A stretch of 64,000 nucleotides of DNA from Flavobacteriales bacterium (GCA_016713865.1 JADJOG010000007.1:1-64000), one strand, 5' to 3'; numbered from the stretch's first letter, positions 44,934 to 56,644 are shown. Numbers and translations are program-made. The notes: generated from the sequence alone by a model not told the origin.

Positions 44934-46405
44934 CGCCATCCGAAGAACAGCATCAGCAACAGCACACCGATCAAATCCATCCAAACACCTGCTTTCACCA
45001 TCTGGCGCATGGGTATGCGGCCCGTGCCGAAGACGATGGTCTGCATGGGCGATGCAACAGGCAGCATGAAGCCGAGGCTTGCACCCAATGCGGCAGGCCA
45101 TAAGATGCTCTGCGGGTCCATGCCCCAGCGCTCGGCCATGGCAGCGAGGATCGGTAACGTGAGACTCGCCGTTGCGGTGTTGCTGCCCAGTTCGCTCAGC
45201 AGACACACGATCAAGGTTGTGGCACCGATCAGCAATACCATGGGCAAAGAATCGAGGCCCGCCATGGCTTCGCCGATGATGATGCTGAGTCCCGACTTGT
45301 CAACGCCCGCTGCGAGCGCGAAGCCGCCGCCGATGAGCAGCAACACGCCCCAGGGCACGCGCTGTTCAGCGAAGGTCCACGACATGAGCGATCGACCTTC
45401 TTCGTGCGTTGCGTAAGCATCATGCGGTTGCCGCATGCGCTTGCTCGCCGGCAAGAGGAAGAGCAGCACCGCACCCATCACGGCAACTGCGGCATCGCTC
45501 ACATCCTTCAGCGAAGCAGCACGATCGCGCCAACCGGTGAATAGCACGTTGTCGCCTTGTTTGAGTGAATCGCCGGTCATCCAGAGGAGGGCCACCAACG
45601 CGAAAACGCTTCCTGCGAGCCATTCATCAAGCGATGGTCGACCGAGTGCCTTCAAGCGTTCGCGCACCGCATCGGCCCCGCCGAGCGAATCGCCCTTCAA
45701 CTTAAAGACGATGCGCGTGAGCAACAACCAAGCGACCGCGAGGAAGATGATCGCGAGCGGAAGCCCTGTTGCCATCCATTGCCCGAAGCCGATGCTCGCC
45801 TGATCGGGATAGAGCTGCTTCCACAGGGCGATGAATACGAGATTCGGCGGCGTGCCAACTGGCGTGGCCATGCCGCCGACCGTTGCACCATACGCCACAC
45901 CTAAGAGCAAGGGAACCGTGAGGCGTTTGCGCGCATGGGCAGGCGCATCCTCGTCGTCGATCAGGCTGAGCGCGATGGGCAGCATCACCAAGGTGGCAGC
46001 GGTGCTGTTGATCCACATGCTCAGCAGCGCGCAGGCCACCATCACACCCAGCACCAAACGCTCCGAGCTGCTGCCCACGCGCGCCATGATGCCCAGCGCG
46101 ATGCGCCGATGCAAACCGCAACGCTCGATGCCCAAGGCGATGATGAAGCCGCCGAGGAAGAGGAAGATGATCTCCTTGCCGTAGTGCGCGGCCGTGGCGG
46201 GAACAGAGTCCACGCCGAGCAATGGGAAGAGCACGAGCGGAAGGATCGACGTGACGGGGATCGGCACCGCTTCGGTGATCCACCACAAAGCCATCCAAGC
46301 CACCAAGCCCGCCATGGCCGCAGGCGCTGGACCGTGGTGCTGCAAGAGCGCGAACACCAGGATGGCCGATGCGGGTCCGGCGAGGAGGAAGAGCCAACGC
46401 TTCAT
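44930..46405 (-). CDS. SLC13/DASS-family sodium-coupled anion transporter
   Basis: 491 residues, 11-12 hydrophobic segments. Family motifs: AMAGLVAWMALWWITEAVPI PVTSILPLVLFPLLGV, the first SNT-like site SMWINSTAATLVMLPIALSL and the second SELGSNTATASLTLPILAAM. VGGMATPVGTPPNLVFIALW is the usual loop, and ASLGFMLPVASPMQTIVFGT the end of helix 10. Proteins of this group import dicarboxylates, citrate or sulfate with sodium; the motif set does not separate these. Coupled by ATGA to the genes on both sides. Confidence 0.92.
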   Translation of the reverse strand: MKRWLFLLAGPASAILVFALLQHHGPAPAAMAGLVAWMALWWITEAVPIPVTSILPLVLFPLLGVDSVPATAAHYGKEIIFLFLGGFIIALGIERCGLHRRIALGIMARVGSSSERLVLGVMVACALLSMWINSTAATLVMLPIALSLIDDEDAPAHARKRLTVPLLLGVAYGATVGGMATPVGTPPNLVFIALWKQLYPDQASIGFGQWMATGLPLAIIFLAVAWLLLTRIVFKLKGDSLGGADAVRERLKALGRPSLDEWLAGSVFALVALLWMTGDSLKQGDNVLFTGWRDRAASLKDVSDAAVAVMGAVLLFLLPASKRMRQPHDAYATHEEGRSLMSWTFAEQRVPWGVLLLIGGGFALAAGVDKSGLSIIIGEAMAGLDSLPMVLLIGATTLIVCLLSELGSNTATASLTLPILAAMAERWGMDPQSILWPAALGASLGFMLPVASPMQTIVFGTGRIPMRQMVKAGVWMDLIGVLLLMLFFGWR

Positions 46406-46773
46406 TGTGCGCCCGCTCTCTTCGGTGCTCGTGCGAACAAGGCGGCTAGTGAAGCGACAGAAATGAACAAGCCGAGGAATTCACGCACCACTTCGATGTG
46501 CGGTTCATGTGCCTGCATGGATCCAGTGATGGTGGGGAAGCCCATGCGCGCCCAATCAATCATGCCCGTGATCATGGTGCACATCCAGAGGAATTGCGCG
46601 CCAGCAACAACCAGGATGATGCGGCGGTCAGCGCGGCCGAAAGCGGCAAGCGCGAACAGGATAGCCGTGACTGCGTAGGTAATTGCCCAAGGCAATGGGT
46701 CCGGGTCATTGAGGTTGAGGTACGCGAAGGCAAGGAATGCCAACGCGGCGAAGAGGAAGAGGAGCTTCTTCAT
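46402..46773 (-). CDS. TMEM220-like small membrane protein
   Basis: 123 residues. MKKLLFLFAALAFLAFAYLN followed by LNDPDPLPWAITYAVTAILF, ALAAFGR, then helix RIILVVAGAQFLWMCTMITG and a final VVREFLGLFISVASLAALFA. The YLNLNDPDPLPW motif is the signature of the TMEM220 family. Four membrane segments; function unknown. Overlaps the next gene start by ATGA, consistent with one operon through the transporter and DUF418 genes. Confidence 0.8.
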   Translation of the reverse strand: MKKLLFLFAALAFLAFAYLNLNDPDPLPWAITYAVTAILFALAAFGRADRRIILVVAGAQFLWMCTMITGMIDWARMGFPTITGSMQAHEPHIEVVREFLGLFISVASLAALFARAPKRAGAQ

Positions 46774-46777
46774 GGGT

Positions 46778-49099
46778 TCAGAATTCGATGCGGTAGCTGA
46801 GGTTGGGAATGAGGCCGAGCTGTTCTTGCGCCACCACTTTGCCCTGCCGCTGGTCGAAGTAACGATATGCCTCGTTGCGCGTGTTCAGGATGTTCTGCAG
46901 ATCAAGGGAACATTGCCCGCTTCGCCCCGTGCGCTCCCGCTTCAGGTAAACGCGCAGATCGATGCGATGATAGAGTGGGAGTTGTTCCGTGAAAGGTCGG
47001 GATGGATCGTGCACGGTGCCGCCACTGAACATGCTCCATGTGCTGTCGATGGGGGAGGCTTTGAGACCGCCGGCGAGCACGCCTCGGGCATTCACGCCCC
47101 ACACGCGGACTCGGCGCTCGTTGCGCGATTCGAATTCGCGGCCTACGATCAAGTTGGCGAGGAAGCCTTGGCTCCAGCGTGATTCATGCGTGCGGCCATC
47201 AACGTCGGCGTACGTGCTTCTGAATGCTGCGGCATTCACATGCAGGTATCGGTTCCTATCGAAGTCGCGATCGTACGAGCATTCGATGCCCGTATTGCTC
47301 CCTTCACCGGCCGATCGCAGATCAAGCACCAGCGGGTTGTCCCAGGCATTCGAGAGGCTACCATCATCGTTGAACGGCGGTATCCATCGCGTCGCATCTC
47401 CGGAGGCTGCCATGCTGCGTTGCTGATGGTAGGCTTCGACATGGATGCGTGCGCGGGGTTTCAGCGAATGGTCGAAAGCGAGCACGACTTCTCGCATGCG
47501 CTGGAGGCCGATGGCGCTGTTGTCCCATGGGTTCGAGGCTGGCTTCACATAGTAGAGCTGTACGGCAGGCAATTGGCTGCGCTGCCCGATCGAGACGCTT
47601 AGCGCGCTGCGATCGCCGAGGGCATAGGCGGTTGTGATGCGGGGCTCGAAGGCGCTTGTGCTATTCGCCGAGTACAGCGCATACGCGATACCGGTCTCCA
47701 AGCGCATGCGTGCGTTCAGGGCAACTCGAACGCTCGCATAGGGGCGCAATAGCCAGCCGCTCACGGTCTCGTTGAAGAGGAGATTCTTCACTACGGTGCG
47801 TTCCATTGCGCTGCCACCCGTTTCGTAGCTGACGTTGTCGCCGAGCCTTCCGCTCACACGGGTGATGCCCGTGATCTTTCGCTCGAAGAGCGCGGTGCTG
47901 GTGCGTGCGATGATCGCTCCAGTGCCGTGGAAGCCTTCTGATTTCCTGCTCTGGTCATTCTCGGAGATCACGACCGTGCTGCGCCAATGCGTTTTGCTGC
48001 CTAGCGGCATGGCGAATGTGAGACCGGCCGCGCCCATGCGCCCGGCATATCGGATGTCCTCGCTGTCCTTGTCGAATTCCCATTCGGCGGTATCGGCTTT
48101 GGCAGCATGAACGTTCTCGCTCATGCCTCCTAATCCGAATAGCGATAGCGATGCACGCCCGATGGGCATGGCAACATGGAATGAAAGGTCCTGGAAGCTG
48201 ATGGCCTCATCGCCGAGGTCGACTCCCAGCGCGCTGAGCAGCCCGAGCGTTGAGTAACGGTAGTTGATGAGATAGGTGCTTCGGCCCGCGCTGTCGATCG
48301 GGCCCTCGGCGCTCAGGTCGATGCCGAGCAGGCCGGCTTGCGCGGTGAATCCTTGCCGCTCGCTGCTGCCGCGGCGGAGGCGCATATCGAGGATGCCGCC
48401 GAGTGCATTGCCATATCCCGCCCCGAAGCCGCCGGTGAGCAAGCGCGAAGGACCAAGCATCTGCGCGCTCAGTATCGTGACGCCTCCGCCGCTCAGCGTG
48501 GGCAGGTCGCTGGCCGTGCCTGCATTGGTGAGATGGTTCGGGCAAACGATCTCGGCACCTTCCAACAGATAGGCGTTCGCCGCAGGCCCGTTGCCGCGCA
48601 CGCTGATGTGGTTGGCCTGGTCGTTCACCGTGGCGATACCCGGTCGTGTGCTGGCCAGCCGTGCAGGGTCCAGGAAGGTGGCGGGGAGCCGAAGGGTTTG
48701 CTCCACCGATAAAGTGTGTGTGCCGATCATCCTCATCCGGTCAAGAGCGTCGCCACGGATTTCCACGGCTTCCAATTCAAGAGGCTTCCGACGCAGAGCA
48801 ATGGTCAGATCCTCGCTTCGGCCCGCACGCGCCCACACCTCAGGCACGGAAGAAGGCTCATATCCGACAAGCTCGGCACGCACGCGATGGATCCCGACGG
48901 GAAGCATCTGAAACCTGAACGCACCGCGACTGTCCGTTGTCGTCTTCTGGCTTGTGTCGGACAAGGCGATGTGTACCGTGGCGCCAACGAGAGGTTGTTG
49001 CGTGTCGGCATCAAGAACACGCCCGAGCACATTCGCTCCGGTTTGCGCATGCAGGCTGCATGCGTGTGCAAGCGCTACGAGCAGAAGAATGATCCGCAT
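46778..49099 (-). CDS. TonB-dependent receptor with carboxypeptidase-regulatory-like domain
   Basis: The start at 49099 gives MRIILLLVALAHACSLHAQ, a signal peptide; 19 upstream in-frame codons are not signal-like. Residues 24-110 form a carboxypeptidase-regulatory-like domain (VLGRVLDADTQQPLVGATVH, LVGYEPSS). The plug follows (SVEQTLRLPATFLDPARLAS, ANHISVRGNGPAANAYLLEG, AGYGNALGGILDMRLRRGSS), then a barrel with many aromatic strands to the final IPNLSYRIEF. 773 residues, on the short side but complete. It imports or binds a ligand at the outer membrane; the substrate is unknown, and no SusD partner is present. Confidence 0.9.
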   Translation of the reverse strand: MRIILLLVALAHACSLHAQTGANVLGRVLDADTQQPLVGATVHIALSDTSQKTTTDSRGAFRFQMLPVGIHRVRAELVGYEPSSVPEVWARAGRSEDLTIALRRKPLELEAVEIRGDALDRMRMIGTHTLSVEQTLRLPATFLDPARLASTRPGIATVNDQANHISVRGNGPAANAYLLEGAEIVCPNHLTNAGTASDLPTLSGGGVTILSAQMLGPSRLLTGGFGAGYGNALGGILDMRLRRGSSERQGFTAQAGLLGIDLSAEGPIDSAGRSTYLINYRYSTLGLLSALGVDLGDEAISFQDLSFHVAMPIGRASLSLFGLGGMSENVHAAKADTAEWEFDKDSEDIRYAGRMGAAGLTFAMPLGSKTHWRSTVVISENDQSRKSEGFHGTGAIIARTSTALFERKITGITRVSGRLGDNVSYETGGSAMERTVVKNLLFNETVSGWLLRPYASVRVALNARMRLETGIAYALYSANSTSAFEPRITTAYALGDRSALSVSIGQRSQLPAVQLYYVKPASNPWDNSAIGLQRMREVVLAFDHSLKPRARIHVEAYHQQRSMAASGDATRWIPPFNDDGSLSNAWDNPLVLDLRSAGEGSNTGIECSYDRDFDRNRYLHVNAAAFRSTYADVDGRTHESRWSQGFLANLIVGREFESRNERRVRVWGVNARGVLAGGLKASPIDSTWSMFSGGTVHDPSRPFTEQLPLYHRIDLRVYLKRERTGRSGQCSLDLQNILNTRNEAYRYFDQRQGKVVAQEQLGLIPNLSYRIEF

Positions 49100-49245
49100 G
49101 CCGCGAACATACCCGGACATATGGTGCCTGAATGAACACGAGCGGGGTCGGATCACCGCATGCGCTGTTCACAAAGCAATCCTTGCCGATACAGAATGCG
49201 CGGCTTCTCCGCTTCAACACGATTCGCGCTGAAGCCCGCAACACC

Positions 49246-50130
49246 TCAGGCGAAGCGGCGGATGATCGCGCGCGCATCCGATGCGTATCCACCACCGAAG
49301 AGCGCAGTGTGAACCAGAATGGGATAGAGCTGCGCCACGGGCAGTCGTTCTTCCCATCCGGCTTCTAGCGGTCGGGTCGTCTGATACGCGCTGAAGAAAG
49401 CTGGATCGAAGCCCCCGAAGAGCCGCGTCATTGCGATATCCATTTCGCGGTGTCCGAAATGCGCGGCCGGATCGACCAGGGCAGCCTTGTTGCGTGTGTC
49501 GCAGATGACATTGCCGATCCAGAGGTCGCCATGCAATAACGCGGGTGCTTCTGTTGGGAAGAAGGTGTCGAGTTTCGTATAGAGGCGCTCAAGCCGGAGG
49601 GCGTCAGCCATGTCCAACCGTCCAAGGTCACGGGCCATGCGCGCCATGGGTTCAAGCCGGCATCCGATCAGGAACTCCGACCACTTGGAATGCTGGGCAT
49701 TCACCTGCTTCAATGAGCCGATGTAATTGTCGCGATCAAGGCCGAAGCGGTCGGCCGAGTGTGCGTGCTGGCCTGCTAACCCGCTACCGAGCGACTCCCA
49801 GAATGCACGGTTCCGAACCCCGTTCCCGATCCATTCAAGCAGCAGATAGGAGTGATGTCCTGCCTCGCCGAAAGCGATCACGTGTGGCACTCGGAGGGCA
49901 TTCGCTTCTCTCAGGCGCTTCAGGCCATCGGCTTCGGCTTCGAACATGCTGGGGTAACGATCCGCAGCATTCAGCTTCAGGAAATAACGGCCTTCGGAAG
50001 TGTCGAGCCTGAACGCATCGTTGATGCTACCGCCATTCACAGCGGTCACATGCTCGATGCGGACTTTTTCATCCGCGCGCGTTTGCAGAAACCCGCATAT
50101 GCAATCGATCAGGTCTGTATCCAATTTCAT
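49246..50130 (-). CDS. Fructosamine kinase family protein
   Basis: 294 residues. N-lobe VNGGSINDAFRLDTSEGRYF, LKLNAADRYPSMFEAEADGL. Hinge SYLLLEWI. Catalytic region ALLHGDLWIGNVICDTRNKA with the Brenner-type HGDxWxxN motif, then the metal-binding VDPAAHFGHREMDIAMTRLF. These match fructosamine-3-kinase/ketosamine-3-kinase-like proteins, which phosphorylate glycated amines to start deglycation. Intact, cytoplasmic. It lies close upstream of the tRNA array on the same strand. Confidence 0.92.
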   Translation of the reverse strand: MKLDTDLIDCICGFLQTRADEKVRIEHVTAVNGGSINDAFRLDTSEGRYFLKLNAADRYPSMFEAEADGLKRLREANALRVPHVIAFGEAGHHSYLLLEWIGNGVRNRAFWESLGSGLAGQHAHSADRFGLDRDNYIGSLKQVNAQHSKWSEFLIGCRLEPMARMARDLGRLDMADALRLERLYTKLDTFFPTEAPALLHGDLWIGNVICDTRNKAALVDPAAHFGHREMDIAMTRLFGGFDPAFFSAYQTTRPLEAGWEERLPVAQLYPILVHTALFGGGYASDARAIIRRFA

Positions 50131-50192
50131 CGGCGCGAAGGTGATGCTTCGCGCGCTGTTGGTCGGGTTGAGTGCTGCCAGTCCAATAGCAG

Positions 50193-50218
50193 AAGGGCGG
50201 CCAAAATGGACCGCCCTT
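50193..50218 (-). terminator. Terminator after the tRNA array
   Basis: AAGGGCGG-CCAAAATGG-A-CCGCCCTT: an 8-bp stem extended by an inner CCA/TGG. It is repeated 123 bases upstream at 50316-50341, so the tRNA unit and its terminator were duplicated together. Confidence 0.65.
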
Positions 50219-50220
50219 CA

Positions 50221-50283
<63 letters not shown>

Positions 50284-50315
50284 ACCGGACGGGTGTTGCG
50301 TGTGATGAAAAGCAG

Positions 50316-50341
50316 AAGGGCGGCCACAGTGGACCGCCCTT
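50316..50341 (-). terminator. Terminator directly after tRNA-Ala
   Basis: AAGGGCGG-CCACAGTGG-A-CCGCCCTT, 4 bases past the tRNA 3' end on the minus strand. Same hairpin as at 50193. Confidence 0.7.
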
Positions 50342-50343
50342 CA

Positions 50344-50419
<76 letters not shown>

Positions 50420-50432
50420 ATCATTTCAAATG

Positions 50433-50493
50433 CTCGAACCGGTGACCTTCCCGCCGCGAGGCGGGACGCCCTAGCCAGCTGAGCTAATTCCCC
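50433..50493 (-). pseudogene. tRNA-Ala-like fragment (5' three quarters), copy C
   Basis: Starts GGGGAATTAGCTCAGCTGGC as in the complete tRNA, has CTAGGGCG, an 18-base anticodon arm TCCCGCCTCGCGGCGGGA with an 8-base loop containing CGC, and breaks off in the T-loop (GGTTCGAG then CATTTGAA). The acceptor 3' strand is missing. Confidence 0.55.
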
Positions 50494-50505
50494 AAGATTC
50501 AAATG

Positions 50506-50572
50506 CCCGAACCGGTGGCTTCCTCCTACTAGTCAACGACTAGATGGGAGGTTCTTACCAGTCGAACCGCTA
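50506..50572 (-). pseudogene. tRNA-derived fragment with palindrome insert, copy D
   Basis: Contains a D-arm-like GGTTCGACTGGTAAGAACC and a T-arm half GCCACCGGTTCG, but the anticodon arm is replaced by a long imperfect hairpin holding the palindrome CTAGTC-GTT-GACTAG. It is not a valid tRNA. Confidence 0.4.
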
Positions 50573-50892
50573 TCCAAAAGAACGCCGTTCTGGCGAACGG
50601 GCGGCAAGTTTACAACATGCCACAGGATTATCGGACAAATGACCCTTGCTTGTTCTAATGCTGCTAATTCCGGCGGTTGTTTCCGATTACACGGGTTTGA
50701 ATCCAAGAGCTGTTGAAAACGGGCAAGGAGTTGTGGCGGGCGGGGTGTGGGAAGGCGCATTTTTGCGGCCAGCTGCAACAAGCGGCTCCTCCATGAAGGG
50801 GTGGGAGGGGGCTATTTCGGATCAGGTAGAACCTGCAAGGGCTCTGGCATCCGAGAGGTAGGTAGGGTTAGGTCCTCTCCTCCCTTTCACCA
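50573..50892. other. Intergenic region upstream of the tRNA array and after ppk
   Basis: 320 bases, no supported gene. On the minus strand TTTG near 50635 and TAAACTTG near 50608-50615 may be a promoter for the tRNA array, with a spacer of 23 bases that is longer than usual. The rest is GC-rich with no clear structure. Confidence 0.4.
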
Positions 50893-53553
50893 TTAGTTCA
50901 TTTTCTTTCGGACGTACCGGTAGGTTTCGGCTTGCGAGTGCAGCGGGCGGCCACCACGGGCAATCGAGCGCTTCGTGTTGGACTGTGTCTGATCCACCAC
51001 GCGTGCTTTCACATTGTCCGCCCATTGCAGTTCCAGTAGGTCAATCATCTCTTGTCCCAATCTTGGGTCAAGTAGCGGGAAGCCGACCTCAATCCTCCGA
51101 TCGAGGTTTCGGCTCATCCAATCCGCAGAAGAGAGGAAGACCGCTGGCTTGCCACCGTTGCGGAAAACGAAAGCGCGCGCGTGCTCGAGGTACCGATCAA
51201 CGATGCTGATGGCTTCGATGCGGTCGCTGAGGCCGGGCACTCCAGGCACCAGGCAGCAGATTCCGCGCACGATGATCCGGATGGGAACGCCGGCCCTGGA
51301 GGCGTCATATAGCTTCGCGATGATCGCGTGATCCTTTAAGCTATTTAGCTTGAGCAGGATGCCTGCTGGTTTGCCGCGGCGAGCCCATTCGATCTCTTTG
51401 TCGATGAGCGCCTCCAATGCACTGCGCATGCTGGTTGGCGCAACGAGCAGGTGCCGGCATGCTAAAGGCTTCTTGCGGTCCTGTAAATGCTCGAAGACTT
51501 GTGCCACATCGCGGGTGATGCCGTCATGCGCCGTAAGCAGTGCCTCATCGGCATAGAGCCTGGCCGTGCGTTCATTGAAATTGCCTGTGCCGAGGTAGGC
51601 GTAATTCTTCGTTCGGCCACCCTCCGCGCGCTGCACGAGGCAGAGCTTGCAATGCACTTTCAGGCCCTCGTAGCTGTACAGGACGGTGGCGCCTGCTTTC
51701 TCCAGGCGGTCGCCCCACGCGAGGTTAGAGCCCTCATCGAAGCGCGCCTGCACCTCAACGAAGACCGTGACCTTCTTGCCGCGATTCAAAGCCTCTAACA
51801 GTTCGGTGCATACCTCGCTGCCTTCGGCAACTCGGTACAGCGTCATCTTGATGTGGCGCACGCCTTTATCGCGCACCACTTGCCGCAGCCACTGAACGAA
51901 GCATCCGAAGTCGTGATACGGGAAATGCAGGAGTTTATCCTGCGCGGCGATGCCTTTGAAGGGATCACGCGCCCGGCCGATAACGGGATGGGGCAGCGGT
52001 TTCCATGGCTTATCGCGCAACGCCGCATGCCCCGTTACGGGCAGTCGCATGAGGTCGCTGAAGTGATGGTATCGGCCGCCTTGCACCAGGTCAGCTTTCT
52101 TCAGGCCGAGCATTTCGCGCAACGCGGCCAGCATGGCCTTGGGCATGCGCGCATCGTACAGAAGCCGCGATGGCAGGCCGGTGCTGCGCTTGCGCAAGCT
52201 CTTGCGCACCTTCTCTTTCACATCGCCTCCGAATTCATCCTCGAGATAGAGCTCGGCATCGCGCGTGAGCTTGAAAGCGTGGCAAGTGGCCACCTTGTGG
52301 CCCGGGAAGAGCTCGCTCAGACCGATGCGAACAGCGTCGTCAAGGAATAGCAGATCACTTCGACCCCTTGCGCTAGGAAGCGCGAGGAAGCGGCCTAGCG
52401 CATCGCTCGGTATTCGAACAACGACCACCATTGGCTTGCCCTTCCCTTCGATCTGACAAGCGAAGTAAAGCTTGCGATCCTCGATGAATGCGGCATTCCC
52501 TGCGCGGGCTGCGGAGGTTTCAACCAATGGCTTGATCCGCTTGATGAATTGCTTCTTGACCTGTTCTTTCTGAAGCCGTGTGAGCCGCTCATCGTCCAGT
52601 ATCCGTATGCCGTTCCGCGCGAGCGCAGGCAGGATCGCATCACGCCAAAGCGTGCCGAAGCGTTCCTGTTGAACGGTCGCCTGCATGTTGATCCTGTTGA
52701 TGAGCTTCTCCGGCGGCACGGCATACGCCAACCGCTCTTTGCGTCGCAGCCTCACGAGGCTTCGCAACGAAGCCACGCGCACCCGGTAGAACTCATCGAG
52801 ATTGCTGGAGTAGATCGCCATGAACTTCACGCGCTCGAGCAAGGGGTTGTGCGGATCCTCCGCCTCCTGCAGCACGCGATGGTTGAAGCTGAGCCAGCTG
52901 ATGTCGCGCTCGTGGTAGCGGTAAGCCGGCAATTTGATCTCCTTGTTCCGGTCTTCGGCGCGGGCGAGGCGATCCTTCGCTGCGCGCAGATTCAATTGCT
53001 TCTGCGCGCCATAGCGCCGCTTGGCCTGACTAGTGAGGAATTCGTGCGCGCGCAGGTACTTCAGATTGATGTCGGCCCATTCGCGATCCGTGTAGCGCTT
53101 GCCGCGCTCGTGCTCCACCTCGCCGCGCAACCGATCGCCCTTCTCCTCGAAATCCGCTTGGCCGGCCTTGGCCGAATCGGCATCGCGCATGGCGGCCTGC
53201 AATCGGCTGCGCACCGGTGCTCCCGGCCGGGTGGCCTTGATGAGGCTGCGCACGCGGCGGATGTGCTGCTCGCTAACGCCTTTCTTGCGCATGAATGCCT
53301 CGGCCAGGTCGGCGCCTCGTTCTTCATGGCCTTTGGCGCCAAGGCTGTATCCGGTGTCATGGAAGAGCGCGGCGAGCTCGAGCAAGGCGAGGTCGGCTTC
53401 GCTCAGCCGCATCCATCTCCCGAGCGCTAGCGCCGAACGCGTCACGCTGAGCGTATGCTCCAGGTCGTGGAAGCGCAAGTGCTTCGGCATGCGTGTGCCG
53501 AACCACTTCCGCACATGCGCGCGGGCCTCGGCCAGCAGGGTCTCAGTGATCAT
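50893..53553 (-). CDS. ppk1: Polyphosphate kinase 1 with N-terminal HD domain
   Basis: 886 residues, about 190 longer than usual PPK1. Residues 1-140 are an HD domain: HLRFHDLEHTLSVTRSALAL (His29, His33) and LELAALFHDTGYSLGAKGHE (His65-Asp66), as in metal-dependent phosphohydrolases. A charged helical linker of about 70 residues follows. PPK1 begins near residue 213: RYHERDISWLSFNHRVLQEA, then LLERVKFMAIYSSNLDEFYR, the core KGVRHIKMTLYRVAEGSEVC, the catalytic-His region YEGLKVHCKLCLVQRAEGGR, YLGTGNFNERTARLYADEAL and LSSADWMSRNLDRRIEVGFP. PPK1 reversibly makes polyphosphate from ATP. The HD part might hydrolyse a nucleotide or tune the kinase; this is inference. It is intact and monocistronic. 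Confidence 0.95.
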   Translation of the reverse strand: MITETLLAEARAHVRKWFGTRMPKHLRFHDLEHTLSVTRSALALGRWMRLSEADLALLELAALFHDTGYSLGAKGHEERGADLAEAFMRKKGVSEQHIRRVRSLIKATRPGAPVRSRLQAAMRDADSAKAGQADFEEKGDRLRGEVEHERGKRYTDREWADINLKYLRAHEFLTSQAKRRYGAQKQLNLRAAKDRLARAEDRNKEIKLPAYRYHERDISWLSFNHRVLQEAEDPHNPLLERVKFMAIYSSNLDEFYRVRVASLRSLVRLRRKERLAYAVPPEKLINRINMQATVQQERFGTLWRDAILPALARNGIRILDDERLTRLQKEQVKKQFIKRIKPLVETSAARAGNAAFIEDRKLYFACQIEGKGKPMVVVVRIPSDALGRFLALPSARGRSDLLFLDDAVRIGLSELFPGHKVATCHAFKLTRDAELYLEDEFGGDVKEKVRKSLRKRSTGLPSRLLYDARMPKAMLAALREMLGLKKADLVQGGRYHHFSDLMRLPVTGHAALRDKPWKPLPHPVIGRARDPFKGIAAQDKLLHFPYHDFGCFVQWLRQVVRDKGVRHIKMTLYRVAEGSEVCTELLEALNRGKKVTVFVEVQARFDEGSNLAWGDRLEKAGATVLYSYEGLKVHCKLCLVQRAEGGRTKNYAYLGTGNFNERTARLYADEALLTAHDGITRDVAQVFEHLQDRKKPLACRHLLVAPTSMRSALEALIDKEIEWARRGKPAGILLKLNSLKDHAIIAKLYDASRAGVPIRIIVRGICCLVPGVPGLSDRIEAISIVDRYLEHARAFVFRNGGKPAVFLSSADWMSRNLDRRIEVGFPLLDPRLGQEMIDLLELQWADNVKARVVDQTQSNTKRSIARGGRPLHSQAETYRYVRKKMN

Positions 53554-53643
53554 GCGCAGCTTTTCCTGTGGGGGTCGAAAGTAGAAGCGACGAGCGCGCC
53601 CCCTCTACCTTGGCGCGCTTTCCGCGCGGGCGGGATTGAACCG

Positions 53644-54609
53644 ATGCGCAGTCGCACCCAAGCCCTCTGGCTCCTGCACTTCACCGTGTTCCTTTGGGGC
53701 TTCACGGGCATCTTCGGCAAGCTGATCCAGCAAGGCACCTTGCATCTGGTGTACACGCGCACCATCATCGCGACGCTGGGCCTGGCGGTGGCGGCGGCGC
53801 TCATGAAGCGCTCGCTCTCATGGCGCACGCCGAAGCTGGGCGTCTATCTGCTCACCGGCCTCATCATCGCCGGGCATTGGATCACCTTCTATGGCGCCAT
53901 CAAGATCAGCACGGCCAGCATCGCGGCGGCCTGCTTGAGCACGAGCACGGTATTCACGGCCTTGCTCGAGCCCATCTGGTTCAAGCGCCGCGTGCGGGTG
54001 TACGAGGTGGTGCTCGGCCTCATCGTGATCGGCGCGCTCCTGCTGATCTTCGGCTTGGAGACCGACAGTCGTTGGGGTATCATCGTGGGCGTGATCAGCG
54101 CTTTGCTCAGCGCATGGTTCAACATCATCAACGCCGTGCTGGTTCACAAGGATGACCCCGTGCGCATCAGCTTCTACGAGATCGCCAGTGTAGCTGCGAT
54201 TATGGGCATCATCCTCGTTGTGCTTCCAATGATCAGTGGTTCGGTCGGCGGCGGCGCGGGGGTCTTGCTGGCCGATCAAGGCGGGCTTCCACCACCGCTT
54301 TGGAAGCTGCCCACCAGCGACATCGTCTATCATCTACTGCTCGGGATCGCCTGCACCTCTTTGCCCTTCGTCACCGGGATCCTGGTGATGCGCATGCTCT
54401 CCGCCTTCACCGTGATGCTCACCGTGAACCTGGAGCCGGTCTATACCATCATCATCGCCCTCATCATCTGGGGCGAAGAAGAGAAGCTGCACGCCGGTTC
54501 TTACGCGGGCATCGCGCTCATCCTCGCTTGTTTGGTGCTCAATGGCTGGTACCACCGGCGCATGACGGCCAAGGAGGTGGTGGAACCGGACCCGTTGAGC
54601 CACGGGTGA
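53644..54609 (+). CDS. EamA-family (drug/metabolite) transporter
   Basis: The start at 53644 gives MRSRTQALWLLHFTVFLWGF, the normal beginning of helix 1; the longer frame upstream overlaps ppk on the other strand. 321 residues with ten helices in two EamA repeats: FLWGFTGIFGKLIQQGTLHL, ITFYGAIKISTASIAAACLS TSTVFTALLEPIWFKRRVRV in the first, TSLPFVTGILVMRMLSAFTV and MLTVNLEPVYTIIIALIIWG in the second. The LEPxW and LEPVY motifs are typical. Inner-membrane exporter; the substrate is unknown. Divergent from ppk and followed 52 bases later by ispG. Confidence 0.88.
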   Translation: MRSRTQALWLLHFTVFLWGFTGIFGKLIQQGTLHLVYTRTIIATLGLAVAAALMKRSLSWRTPKLGVYLLTGLIIAGHWITFYGAIKISTASIAAACLSTSTVFTALLEPIWFKRRVRVYEVVLGLIVIGALLLIFGLETDSRWGIIVGVISALLSAWFNIINAVLVHKDDPVRISFYEIASVAAIMGIILVVLPMISGSVGGGAGVLLADQGGLPPPLWKLPTSDIVYHLLLGIACTSLPFVTGILVMRMLSAFTVMLTVNLEPVYTIIIALIIWGEEEKLHAGSYAGIALILACLVLNGWYHRRMTAKEVVEPDPLSHG

Positions 54610-54661
54610 ACCGAACCATGCCCCTTGGCGTTGCCGGTATCTTCGCGCGCTTCGCAACAAC

Positions 54662-56620
<1,959 letters not shown>

Positions 56621-56644
56621 CGCGAATGCTGGATTCGTTTAGTC

